NCBI RefSeq assembly: GCF_003004785.1
Contig: NZ_PVZS01000021.1
Span: forward strand, 23,555-87,554
DNA length: 64,000 bases
DNA from: Alsobacter soli
Lineage (GTDB): Bacteria > Pseudomonadota > Alphaproteobacteria > Rhizobiales > Beijerinckiaceae
Reading direction: 5' to 3'
The stretch's first letter is position 1. Every line of letters starts with the position of its first letter. The position numbers and the translations under genes were made by a program. Under the pieces are notes generated by a model, which was not told where the DNA came from, searched no databases, and saw only the letters and a list, made by a program, of their open reading frames with translations. Of the stretch, positions 46,585 to 54,528 are shown piece after piece.

Positions 46585-46613
46585 ATGAACAACCGATGAA
46601 CAACCTGATCAGG
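46585..46613. promoter_or_regulatory. Candidate operator in a divergent promoter region
   Basis: The 10-mer ATGAACAACC occurs twice in direct tandem with an 11-base period (46585-46594, 46596-46605), running directly into the perfect palindrome CCTGATCAGG (46604-46613). It lies in the AT-rich gap between the short ORF/DUF2061 pair and the molybdenum hydroxylase gene. Known operator unrecognised. Confidence 0.45.
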
Positions 46614-46861
46614 CAATAAGGCGAGAATCTGACAACGTCGCTCCACGTGAATTCGACTATGAAGATGTATAACTAACTCACTGAGACCACTGGGACGATT
46701 GCTCCGCCCGCATCCGTTTTCCCCACGTTTCCTGACGTCGTCTGTCCGACTGGCGGCGCCACGGTTTCGTCACGGTTCAGCCGGCGCGTTGCCCCGACTC
46801 GTCATGGGTATTACCAGCTGGAAACACCTGCGGCGCCTCGCCGCCGGCTGTGGCGCTTGGA

Positions 46862-49219
46862 ATGGTCGAAGGACGAATCGCTTCCGTGCACTCCCCCTGC
46901 GTGTCGCCCCCCGCCGCCATTCCCGCCGACCATCGCTCCGAGCGTCGCCGGGAAGACGAACGCTTCCTGACCGGCCAGGGGCGCTACCTGGACGACGACC
47001 CGCCGGAGGGCTGCCTTTTCGCCGCCGTGCTCCGCTCGCCCCACGGCCATGCGCGCATCCTGTCCGTGGACGTCGCGGCGGCCACAGAGAGCCCCGGCGT
47101 CCGCGCCGTCCTCACGGGGGAGCATTGGGCAGCGGACGGCCTGGGCGCCCTGCCCTGTTTCATGTCTCTCGGCCCGGACGCTCCGCTCGTGGTTCCTCCG
47201 CGCCCGCCGCTTGGCTACGAGCGCGTGCGCCACGTCGGGGACCCGGTCGCTCTCGTGGTGGCTGAAAGTCGCCAGGCCGCGCAGGACGCGCTGGAGCTGA
47301 TCGTCGTCGACTACGAGGTCGAGCCGGCGGTCACCGACATGCGCCGGGCCGTCGCGGAAGGGGCGCCGCAGGTTTGGCCGGAGGCGCCAGGCAACCAGGC
47401 GTTCCGCTACCGCCGGGGCGACCCGGATTCGGCCGCCGCCGCCATGGCCGGGGCGGCCCATGTGGTCGAGCTGGAGCTCGTCAACAACCGCATCGCGGCG
47501 GCCGCGCTGGAGCCGCGCGGCGCCACGGGATCGTGGGACGCGTCCTCCGGGCGCTGGCTGCTGCGCATCAGCGGGGCTTCCGTGCACCAGATCCGGCGCG
47601 AGCTGGCGGAAGGCGTGTTCCGCGTGCCGCTCGCGGCCATCGACGTCGTCTGCCCGGACGTGGGCGGCGGCTTCGGCATGAAGAACGTGACCTATCCGGA
47701 ATACGCGCTCGTGCTCTGGGCGGCGAAACGCCTCGGGGCGCCCGTTCACTGGACCGCCGAGCGCATCGAGGACTTCACCGCCGGCGTCCACGCCCGCGAC
47801 AACCTGACCACCGCCCGGCTGGGCCTGGACGCGGAGGGCCGGTTCCTGGCCCTGCAAGTGGAGACGCTCGTCAACCTGGGCGCCTATGTGAGCTCGCTTG
47901 GCCCAGGCCCGGCCACCACGGCGGCGACGCCCGCGATGGGCGGCCTGTACGACATCCCGGCCGTGTCCATGGACGTGCGCGGGGTTTTCACCAACACGGC
48001 CCCGGTGGACGCGTACCGCGGGGCCGGCAAGCCCGAGGCGAATTTCCTGATCGAGCGCCTGGTGGACCTGGCCGCCGCCCGCCTCGGCCTCGACGCCGTC
48101 GAGCTGCGCCGCCGCAACCTCATGCGGAGCTTCCCCCACCGCAACGCCATGGGGGCCGTGATCGATTGCGGCGCCCCTCTCGCCAACCTCGACCGCGCCC
48201 TGCTGGCAGCCGATCACGCGGGATTTCCCGCCCGCCGGTCGGCGTCGGAGGCGCAGGGCAGGCTCCGCGGCCTGGGCGTGGGCTGCTTCCTGGAGACCTC
48301 GCGCGGCCAGCCCAACGAGGAGGCGTGGCTGCGGGTCCGGTCGGACGGGAGCATGGAGCTCGCCATCGGCACCCAATCCAACGGCCAGGGCCATGAAACA
48401 AGCTTCGTGCGGCTCGCCGCCGACCGGCTCGGCGTTCCCGCCGAGACGCTCCGCCTGGTGCAGGGCGACACCCGCGTGGTCCCGCGCGGCGGCGGACACG
48501 GCGGCGCGCGCTCGCTGCACATGGGCGGCGGCGCGATCGTGCTGGCTGTGGAAGACCTCGTCGCCAAGGCGCGGGAGCATGCCGCCCGGCTCACCCAGGC
48601 GGCGCCCGCCGACGTCTCCTTCGAGGGCGGCGCCTGCGTGATCCGGTCCCATGGCGGCCCGGAGCGGCGCATGGAGCTGGCCGAGATCGCAGCCGCCCTC
48701 GCGCCGGAGGAGGCGTTGGAAGGCCACGGCCACCATCTCTGCGACGCCTACACCTTCCCGAACGGCTGCCACGTGGCGGAGGTGGAGGTCGATCCAGAAA
48801 CGGGCGCGGTCGCGCTCCTGTCCTACGTGGCTGTCGACGACTATGGGCGCCTCGTGAACCCGCTGCTCACGGAAGGCCAGCTGCATGGCGGGGTCGCCCA
48901 GGGCGTCGGGCAGGCGCTCATGGAGGAGGCCCGCTACGAGGACGAGACCGGCCAGATGCTGGCGGCCACCTTCATGGACTACCAGGCGCCGCGGGCGGCG
49001 GACCTGCCGCCCTTCGCGGTGACCTTCGTGGAGATCCCCACCAACGCGAACCCGATCGGCGCCAAGGGCGTCGGCCAGGCCGGCGCCATCGCGGCGCCGC
49101 ACACGGTGATCAACGCCGTCCTGGACGCACTGCGCCCCCTCGGCGTCACCCACCTGGACATGCCGGCCACGCCCGAGCGCGTCTGGTCCGCCATCAGGCG
49201 GGCCAAGAGCCACGCCTGA
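46862..49219 (+). CDS. Orphan molybdenum hydroxylase large subunit (xanthine dehydrogenase/CoxL-like)
   Basis: 785 residues. Domain I starts at RREDERFLTGQGRYLDD; the molybdopterin domains have VGGGFGMKNVTYPEYALVLW, VDAYRGAGKPEANFLIERL and TQSNGQGHETSFVRLAADRL. The AYRGAG form differs from the AYRCSFR of true CO dehydrogenase. The conserved C-terminal motif reads AKGVGQAGAIAAPHTVINAV: the residue that is the catalytic Glu (G-x-G-E) in this family is Gln739. The [2Fe-2S] and FAD subunits that normally adjoin such genes are absent. Start uncertain: ATG 46862, or GTGs at 46850 and 46886. Activity may be altered or lost. Confidence 0.85.
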   Translation: MVEGRIASVHSPCVSPPAAIPADHRSERRREDERFLTGQGRYLDDDPPEGCLFAAVLRSPHGHARILSVDVAAATESPGVRAVLTGEHWAADGLGALPCFMSLGPDAPLVVPPRPPLGYERVRHVGDPVALVVAESRQAAQDALELIVVDYEVEPAVTDMRRAVAEGAPQVWPEAPGNQAFRYRRGDPDSAAAAMAGAAHVVELELVNNRIAAAALEPRGATGSWDASSGRWLLRISGASVHQIRRELAEGVFRVPLAAIDVVCPDVGGGFGMKNVTYPEYALVLWAAKRLGAPVHWTAERIEDFTAGVHARDNLTTARLGLDAEGRFLALQVETLVNLGAYVSSLGPGPATTAATPAMGGLYDIPAVSMDVRGVFTNTAPVDAYRGAGKPEANFLIERLVDLAAARLGLDAVELRRRNLMRSFPHRNAMGAVIDCGAPLANLDRALLAADHAGFPARRSASEAQGRLRGLGVGCFLETSRGQPNEEAWLRVRSDGSMELAIGTQSNGQGHETSFVRLAADRLGVPAETLRLVQGDTRVVPRGGGHGGARSLHMGGGAIVLAVEDLVAKAREHAARLTQAAPADVSFEGGACVIRSHGGPERRMELAEIAAALAPEEALEGHGHHLCDAYTFPNGCHVAEVEVDPETGAVALLSYVAVDDYGRLVNPLLTEGQLHGGVAQGVGQALMEEARYEDETGQMLAATFMDYQAPRAADLPPFAVTFVEIPTNANPIGAKGVGQAGAIAAPHTVINAVLDALRPLGVTHLDMPATPERVWSAIRRAKSHA

Positions 49220-49256
49220 AGTCACGCTGCGGGGTGGGCGGCGACGCCCTGGGGCC

Positions 49257-49460
49257 TCAGATGCGCCCTTCGAGGACGCTCTCGGTCAGGTGCGCAAGCG
49301 TGTCGCGCACATGGAGGATGTAGCCGACCGTCTCGTCCAGCGAGCAGTCGCGCTGGCCAGAGAACCAATGGTCGGGCTTCATCGCGTAGGGCTCGAGCTC
49401 CCGGTCGCAGACGGCGATCGTGGCGGCCCATTCGGCGAGCATGCGGTCTCTGGTGGTCAT
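49257..49460 (-). CDS. Hypothetical protein, 67 residues
   Basis: Starts MTTRDRMLAEWAATIAVCDR and contains HWFSGQRDCSLDETVGYILH; no family recognised. I chose the ATG at 49460, with GGGGA about 9 bases upstream, because the frame before it crosses a hairpin region and looks non-coding. The pattern of charged and aromatic residues resembles small cytoplasmic proteins. It lies convergent to the molybdenum hydroxylase gene, 37 bases from it. Confidence 0.5.
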   Translation of the reverse strand: MTTRDRMLAEWAATIAVCDRELEPYAMKPDHWFSGQRDCSLDETVGYILHVRDTLAHLTESVLEGRI

Positions 49461-49519
49461 TGTTTGCGTCCCCCAAGCAACGCCAGCCATATGGTTAAGC
49501 AGGCGTCGCCGCAACGGGC

Positions 49520-49540
49520 CCACAACCCCATCGGTTGTGG
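49520..49540. promoter_or_regulatory. Perfect 8-bp inverted repeat
   Basis: CCACAACC (49520-49527) and GGTTGTGG (49533-49540) flank CCATC. It is 60 bases upstream of the small hypothetical gene and downstream of kduD. The half-site also occurs upstream of the porin (ACCACAACC-GAT-GGTTG), so it may be a shared operator. Confidence 0.4.
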
Positions 49541-49636
49541 ATAACGAGGACACAATCAAAGTTGTCGGAAGGGGGTCTCCGAGTGTTGCCAAAGGGCGAC
49601 TCGCGCCCCCTTGGAAGTCCCGCCGGACAGGCAGCG

Positions 49637-49658
49637 GGAGGGCCCGGCCAGGCCCTCC
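49637..49658 (-). terminator. Hairpin after kduD
   Basis: GGAGGGCC (49637-49644) pairs with GGCCCTCC (49651-49658) around six bases, 9 bases after the kduD stop codon. There is no T run. A plausible end for the kduI-kduD transcript. Confidence 0.5.
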
Positions 49659-49667
49659 GCCCGGGCC

Positions 49668-50426
49668 TCAGCGAGCCAGCCAGCCGCCGTCCACCGGCAG
49701 CACGATCCCGTGCACGTAGGCGGCCGCCGGCGAGGCCAGGAACACGGCCGCGCCGCCGATGTCGGACGGGTCGCCCCAGCGCCCGGCCGGGATGCGGGCC
49801 AGGATCTGCTCGCTGCGGACCGCGTCCTGCCGCAGCGCCTCCGTGTTGTTGGTCACGAAGTAGCCCGGCGCGATGGCGTTGACGTTGATCCCCTTGCCGG
49901 CCCATTCGCACGCCAGGAGGCGCGTGAGGCCCGCCAGCCCGCTCTTGGACGCCGTGTAGGACGGGATGCGGATGCCGCCCTGGAAGGACAACAGCGAGGC
50001 GATGTTGACGATGCGCCCGCCGCCCTCGCGCGACACCATGTGGCGCGCCACCGCCTGGGACAGGAAGAACACGGACTTCAGGTTGACGTTCATGACGTCG
50101 TCCCAGTCCTGCTCGGTGAAGTCGAGGGCGTCGGCGCGGCGGATGATGCCGGCGTTGTTCACCAGCGTGTCGATGCGCCCGCGCCAGGCGAGCGTCTCGG
50201 CGACGATGCGCTCCACCGGCTCCAGCGTGCCGAGGTCGGCCCGGATCTCCAGGAAGGGCGCGCCCGCATCCTCCACGAGGCGCTGCGTCTCCGCCATGGA
50301 CGAGCGGCCCACGGCCGCGACCGCCGCGCCGGCCCGGGCCAGCGCCACCGCGATGCCCTGCCCGATGCCGGTGTTGGCGCCGGTCACGATGGCCGTCTGG
50401 CCGGTCAGGTCGAAGGGGTTCCCCAT
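49668..50426 (-). CDS. kduD: 2-dehydro-3-deoxy-D-gluconate 5-dehydrogenase
   Basis: 252 residues, the usual length. The SDR features are TAIVTGANTGIGQGIAVALA (cofactor loop), VNNAGIIRRADALDF, the catalytic YTASK in SYTASKSGLAGLTRL, and GRWGDPSDIGGAAVFLAS. KduD oxidises or reduces the 5-keto group of 2,5-diketo-3-deoxygluconate in breakdown of unsaturated uronates. The ATG at 50426 has GGTGA five bases upstream; a GTG at 50435 overlapping the kduI stop (GTGA) is the alternative. It follows kduI in a two-gene operon. Confidence 0.9.
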   Translation of the reverse strand: MGNPFDLTGQTAIVTGANTGIGQGIAVALARAGAAVAAVGRSSMAETQRLVEDAGAPFLEIRADLGTLEPVERIVAETLAWRGRIDTLVNNAGIIRRADALDFTEQDWDDVMNVNLKSVFFLSQAVARHMVSREGGGRIVNIASLLSFQGGIRIPSYTASKSGLAGLTRLLACEWAGKGINVNAIAPGYFVTNNTEALRQDAVRSEQILARIPAGRWGDPSDIGGAAVFLASPAAAYVHGIVLPVDGGWLAR

Positions 50427-50431
50427 GGCGC

Positions 50432-51271
50432 TCACCGCAGCTCGGACATGGGGACCATGTCCATGTCGGTGAAGTCCTGGTTATCGCCCGCCATGGCCCA
50501 GATGAAGCCGTAGCTCGCCGTGCCCACGCCGGCGTGGATCGACCAGCCCGGCGACAGGATCGCCTGCTCGTTGGCCACGACGAGGTGCCGCGTTTCCGTG
50601 GGCTCGCCCATCATGTGGAACACGCGCTGGTCCTCGGGCAGATCGAAGTAGAGGTAGACCTCGGAGCGCCGGTCGTGGGTGTGGCACGGCATGGTGTTCC
50701 ACACGCTGCCGGGCGAGAACAGCGTCATGCCGGCGACGAGCTGGCAGGTGGGCAGCACGTCGGGGTGGATGATCTGGTGGATGACCCGCTTGTTGGCCGA
50801 GGTCTCGGCGCCGAGCGGCACCTTGCGGGCCTCCTCGAGGGCGATCTTGCGGGTGGGATACGTCGCGTGCGCCGGGGCGCTGAGCAGGTAGAACTTGGCC
50901 GGGGCGTTGGCGTCCAGGCTTTCGAAGCGCACGTCGTCGGCGCCCATGCCGACATACAGGCTGTCCCTCGGCCCGATGTCATAGGCCTGCCCGTCCACCG
51001 TGATGCGGCCGCCGCCGCCGATGTTGATGGCGGCCAGCTCCCGTTTGGCGAGGAAGGTCTTCTGCCCGATCGGCTTGGAGGTCTCGAGCTTCAGGGCCGC
51101 GCCCGTCGGCATGGCGCCGCCGAGCACGAACCGGTCCACGTGGCTGTACGTCAGCGCGATCTCGCCGGGGACGAAGACCGTCTCGACCAGGAAGTGATGG
51201 CGCAGCTCCTCCGTGTCGAAATAGCGGACTGCTTCGGGGTGGGACGCCTGGCGTACGTCGATCTCGGTCAT
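50432..51271 (-). CDS. kduI: 5-dehydro-4-deoxy-D-glucuronate isomerase
   Basis: 279 residues, matching the family. It has VPGEIALTYSHVDRFVLGGA, INIGGGGRITVDGQAYDIG, the metal-binding region NTMPCHTHDRRSEVYLYFDL with two His and a Glu, and SPGWSIHAGVGTASYGFIWAM near the end. KduI isomerises 5-keto-4-deoxyuronate, produced from pectin- or alginate-like oligosaccharides, into the KduD substrate. I chose ATG 51271 (start MTEIDVRQ). No lyase or transporter for the pathway is nearby. It is divergent from a GntR regulator gene. Confidence 0.92.
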   Translation of the reverse strand: MTEIDVRQASHPEAVRYFDTEELRHHFLVETVFVPGEIALTYSHVDRFVLGGAMPTGAALKLETSKPIGQKTFLAKRELAAINIGGGGRITVDGQAYDIGPRDSLYVGMGADDVRFESLDANAPAKFYLLSAPAHATYPTRKIALEEARKVPLGAETSANKRVIHQIIHPDVLPTCQLVAGMTLFSPGSVWNTMPCHTHDRRSEVYLYFDLPEDQRVFHMMGEPTETRHLVVANEQAILSPGWSIHAGVGTASYGFIWAMAGDNQDFTDMDMVPMSELR

Positions 51272-51362
51272 GGACCGTCTCTTTCCCTTGCTCATTGTGC
51301 GGGCGCGAGCGCCGCGCCTTCAGGTCTGCCGGCCTACCCGCTTGGGCTCCGGCCATCTTGTA

Positions 51363-51377
51363 TGGTAGCGTATGCCA
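51363..51377. promoter_or_regulatory. Possible GntR operator between kduI and its regulator
   Basis: TGGTA-N5-TGCCA at 51363-51377 is an imperfect palindrome (four of five pairs) like the TGGTATACCA sites of uronate-responsive GntR proteins. It covers an ATG at 51372 that would otherwise be taken as the regulator start, which supports a later start. Confidence 0.35.
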
Positions 51378-51410
51378 ACTTTGGCGAACACGCGCAAGCG
51401 GAGCAGGATC

Positions 51411-52079
51411 GTGAGCGGACAACCCTCATCCTCGGCGGCGCAGGCGGTCGAGAGCGCGCTGAGGCGCGCCATCCTGACGCTTGAGCTGCGTCCCGGCTCC
51501 CGCCTCTCCGAGCACGATCTGGCGCAGCGGCACGGGGTCTCCCGCCAGCCCGTGCGCGAGGCGCTGATTGGCCTCGCCCGCATGCGGCTGGTCGAGATCC
51601 TGCCCCAGCGGGGCACGGTGGTGTCCAGGATTTCCGTGGCGAAGTTGATGGAGGCGCGCTTCGTTCGCGAGGCGGTCGAGACGGCGGTCGCCCGCCGGGC
51701 CTGCGAGCATTTCAATCCCGAGCAGCGCCGCCGCACAGGAGACCTGCTCGCCATCCAGGAGCAGGCGGCCGCGCGGGGCGACCACGACGGGTTCGCCCGG
51801 GCCGACCACGCCTTTCATGTGGCGCTGGCCGAGGGAGCCGGCTGCGGCCTCGCCTGGGAGGCGCTGCGCGACATCAAGGCCCATCTCGACCGGGCCTGCC
51901 AGCTTACGGTTCCGGACGCGGAAGCGATGCTGCATCTCGTGGGGCAACACCGGGCCATCATGGACGCGGTGGACCGGCGCGATCCCGATGGCGCCGCCGA
52001 GACCATGCGCCTGCACCTCACGGAGATCCTGCGCGCCCTCCCCCGGGCCGAGGCCGAGCACCCCGAGCTGTTCGAGTGA
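51411..52079 (+). CDS. GntR-family (FCD) transcriptional regulator
   Basis: 222 residues from the GTG at 51411, chosen because GGAG lies 7 bases upstream; an earlier ATG at 51372 has no ribosome site and overlaps a palindrome. The winged helix is AILTLELRPGSRLSEHDLAQ, RHGVSRQPVREALIGLARM. The FCD effector domain follows, with the metal-binding Asp in FARADHAFHVALAEGAG and the His in LVGQHRAIMDAV. FadR-type proteins of this kind respond to uronates and related acids. It is divergent from kduI, so it most likely regulates kduI-kduD. It ends 4 bases from the tail of the pilus operon. Confidence 0.88.
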   Translation: MSGQPSSSAAQAVESALRRAILTLELRPGSRLSEHDLAQRHGVSRQPVREALIGLARMRLVEILPQRGTVVSRISVAKLMEARFVREAVETAVARRACEHFNPEQRRRTGDLLAIQEQAAARGDHDGFARADHAFHVALAEGAGCGLAWEALRDIKAHLDRACQLTVPDAEAMLHLVGQHRAIMDAVDRRDPDGAAETMRLHLTEILRALPRAEAEHPELFE

Positions 52080-52083
52080 GCGC

Positions 52084-52608
52084 TCAGCGCCTCCTGGCGA
52101 GGGTCCCGCGCGCCTGCGTGTCGAGGTCCTGCAGGTTCGCCAGGATCTCCTCGTTGCCGGGGTCCTTCGCCAGCGCCTCTGACAGGTTCAGGCTGGCGAG
52201 CTTGTAGTTCTTGCGCTGCAGGTAGGAGTACCCGCGATTGTTGAGGTAGGTCGCCGTGCGGCCCCCGAGCTGCTCGGCGCGGAGATAAGCGCGGTCCGCG
52301 AGGTCGTAGCGCCTCAGCTGGTCATAGGAGGCGGCCAGGCCGAGCCAGGCCTCGGCGGTCGAACCGGGGCTCTCCACCGCACGGCGGAAATGCAGCTCGG
52401 CCAGCCCGAACCGCCCGCCGGCGAAATGCTGGCGCCCCAGCTCCAGGTCGCGCGCCGCCGGGTCGGCGGGAGCCGCGGCGAGCGCCGGGGCGGCCTCGGC
52501 CGCGACGGCGGGCGCGACCTCGCCCGTGGCGGTCACGGTGTTGCAGGCGGCGAGCGGAAGCGCCGCTGCCGCGCAGAGGGCGATCGGTCGGAGGAATGCT
52601 AGGGGCAT
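52084..52608 (-). CDS. tadD: TadD-like TPR lipoprotein
   Basis: 174 residues. The signal peptide ends with a lipobox LPLAAC (Cys22), so it is a lipoprotein. Tetratricopeptide repeats follow: RDLELGRQHFAGGRFGLAEL, AEAWLGLAASYDQLRRYDLA and TYLNNRGYSYLQRKNYKLAS. TadD is a pilotin-like helper needed for secretin assembly in the Tad pilus. It is the last gene of the operon and abuts the convergent GntR gene. Confidence 0.85.
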   Translation of the reverse strand: MPLAFLRPIALCAAAALPLAACNTVTATGEVAPAVAAEAAPALAAAPADPAARDLELGRQHFAGGRFGLAELHFRRAVESPGSTAEAWLGLAASYDQLRRYDLADRAYLRAEQLGGRTATYLNNRGYSYLQRKNYKLASLNLSEALAKDPGNEEILANLQDLDTQARGTLARRR

Positions 52609-52612
52609 GGGT

Positions 52613-53551
52613 TCACTGATTGGCGAAGGAGGCCATGATGCGGACGCCCGCCGGGTAGAGCAGCGTCACGATCAGAACAGGGAAAACGAAAACCGTTAAC
52701 GGCACCACAAGCTTCGCGGGCAACGCGTAGGCTTTTTCTTCGGCGCGAGACATTCTCTTGTGGCGCATTTCATCGGAATAGACCCGCAGCGACTGGGACA
52801 GGCTGGCGCCCAGCTCCGTCGACTGCTGCAGAAGCGCCGCGAACGTCATGGCTTCTTCGAGCCCGAGGCGCAGCCCCAGGCGGTTCAGGGCGTCCGCCAT
52901 CGGCGTGCCGGCCCGGATCTCCAGCGACACCATGGCCAGGTTCTCGGCCAGCCACGGGTAGGACTGGACGAGCTCCCGCGAGATGCGGTCGATCGCCGCC
53001 TCGAGCGGTAGCCCGGCTTCGGCGCAGACGACCATGAGGTCCATGAAGTCCGGGAAACCAATGCGGTAGGACGCCAGCCGCTTGGAGATGATCCGGTTGA
53101 GATAGACGTTCGGCGCGAAATAGCCCGCCCCGGCCGCGGCCGTGGTCCACAGAAGGGTGTTGACCTCCGCTTCCGTGAGCCACAGCGCCAGGAAGGTGAG
53201 CAGCGCTCCCCCGATCGCTCCGCCGAAGCGCGCCGCGAAGAACAGCGCTGGCGCGCCCGAGGCGTGAAATCCCGCCTGGATCAGCCGCTGGCGCAGCGCC
53301 CGCTGCTCCCGCGGGTCGGCCCCGTCCAGCATCGGCTGCATCGCGGCGGAGATGCGGGCGAGCGCCGTCCCGCCCTCGCGCGGAGCGGCCTCCGCTGTGT
53401 CGGCGGCGGCGCGGCGGCGCACCTGCCGGCGCACGCGCAGCAGCGTCCACAGCACCGCACCCAGCGCCGCCAGGACCAGCACCGCCAGGCCAACGCCCAG
53501 CAGGATGTCGGTGTCGACGGCGCCGGCGAGATCGGACTCGGTCGGATCCAT
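52613..53551 (-). CDS. tadC: Tad pilus inner-membrane platform protein TadC
   Basis: 312 residues, type II secretion F (GspF) domain. One N-terminal membrane helix (DILLGVGLAVLVLAALGAVL) is followed by the RIGFPDFMDLMVVCAEAGLPLEAAIDRISREL motif (core MDLMVVCAEAGLPLEAAIDR), EIRAGTPMADALNRLGLR and FAALLQQSTELGASLSQSLR. It forms the inner-membrane platform with TadB for pilus assembly. Spacing to tadB is 7 bases. Confidence 0.92.
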   Translation of the reverse strand: MDPTESDLAGAVDTDILLGVGLAVLVLAALGAVLWTLLRVRRQVRRRAAADTAEAAPREGGTALARISAAMQPMLDGADPREQRALRQRLIQAGFHASGAPALFFAARFGGAIGGALLTFLALWLTEAEVNTLLWTTAAAGAGYFAPNVYLNRIISKRLASYRIGFPDFMDLMVVCAEAGLPLEAAIDRISRELVQSYPWLAENLAMVSLEIRAGTPMADALNRLGLRLGLEEAMTFAALLQQSTELGASLSQSLRVYSDEMRHKRMSRAEEKAYALPAKLVVPLTVFVFPVLIVTLLYPAGVRIMASFANQ

Positions 53552-53558
53552 GGGCGCC

Positions 53559-54524
53559 TCAGAACTTGAAGTTGATCATGCGCCACATGATGGCGTTGCC
53601 CAGCATCATCCAGCCGACCGATCCCCCCAGCACGTAGGGCGCCGACGGCTGCCCCCAGACGTCGCCGTAGAAGTCCGGGCTGATCACGTTGATGGAGGTG
53701 AACACGAACACCGGCATGGCGTTGAGGATCATGGCCGCGACCTTGCCCTCGGCCGACAGGCCCTTCACCTTGCGCCGCATCTTGAAGCGTTCGCGGATCA
53801 CCTTGGCGAGGTTCTCCAGGATCTGCCCGAGGTTGCCGCCCGTGGTGGACTGGATCGCCACGGAGGTGACGAAGAGCGCCAGGTCTTCCTGGCCCACCCG
53901 CGCCAGCATGCTGCGCATGGCGCCCTCGAGATCGGCCCCGTAGGTGATCTCGTCGGCGATCATGCCGAACTCGGAGCCCAGCGGGTCGGGCATCTCGCGC
54001 GCCACCATGGAGACGGCGATCGGCACCGGGTAGCCGGCCCGCAGGCTGCGCACGACCACGTCGATCGCCTGCGGGAGCTGCTCGGCGAACTTGTTCTGCC
54101 GCCGCTTGCGCAGGAACAGCAGGCCGAGGAGCGGCAGCGCCGTCCCGGCCAGCAGGGCGGCGGCCAGAGCAAGCGCCAGGTCGCCGTAGAACACGGAGGC
54201 CCCCAGGCCCGCGGCCAGCGGCAGCGCCGCCAGCGTCGCGACGAGCGGCGGGCCGACCCGCACTCCCGATTGCAGCACCATGCGGTGCAGCATTCCGGAC
54301 CAGGCCGCCCGGCCGTCGGCGCCGAGCCCACGCTCGCGCCGCAGCTGGACGAGCACGCGCTCGGGTCCGCCGCCCTCGCGTCCCAGCGCGAGGCGCCGGT
54401 TCACGCGGGAGCGGTAGTCCTTCTTGTCGTAGACCAGCAGGTACACCGCCTCGGCCACGAGCACGGCGGCGAGGGCCGCGAAGCCGAGGACGACGTAGAG
54501 CGGATCGAAGTCGAGCCCGAGCAT
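53559..54524 (-). CDS. tadB: Tad pilus inner-membrane platform protein TadB
   Basis: 321 residues with a GspF-type domain: QLPQAIDVVVRSLRAGYPVP, then DEITYGADLEGAMRSMLARV and VAIQSTTGGNLGQILENLAK. Membrane helices lie at the N-terminus, at about 100-150 and at the C-terminus. Partner of TadC. It is 4 bases after tadA and so cotranslated. Full length. Confidence 0.92.
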   Translation of the reverse strand: MLGLDFDPLYVVLGFAALAAVLVAEAVYLLVYDKKDYRSRVNRRLALGREGGGPERVLVQLRRERGLGADGRAAWSGMLHRMVLQSGVRVGPPLVATLAALPLAAGLGASVFYGDLALALAAALLAGTALPLLGLLFLRKRRQNKFAEQLPQAIDVVVRSLRAGYPVPIAVSMVAREMPDPLGSEFGMIADEITYGADLEGAMRSMLARVGQEDLALFVTSVAIQSTTGGNLGQILENLAKVIRERFKMRRKVKGLSAEGKVAAMILNAMPVFVFTSINVISPDFYGDVWGQPSAPYVLGGSVGWMMLGNAIMWRMINFKF

Positions 54525-54528
54525 GGGG

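Noticed and set aside
46692..46720. GGGAC-N18-CGTT as a second EcfG promoter
   Set aside because: One mismatch in the -35 box and a long spacer; too far from consensus to claim.
46811..49225. An 804-codon minus-strand open frame
   Set aside because: Antisense to the molybdenum hydroxylase gene, which has clear family motifs.
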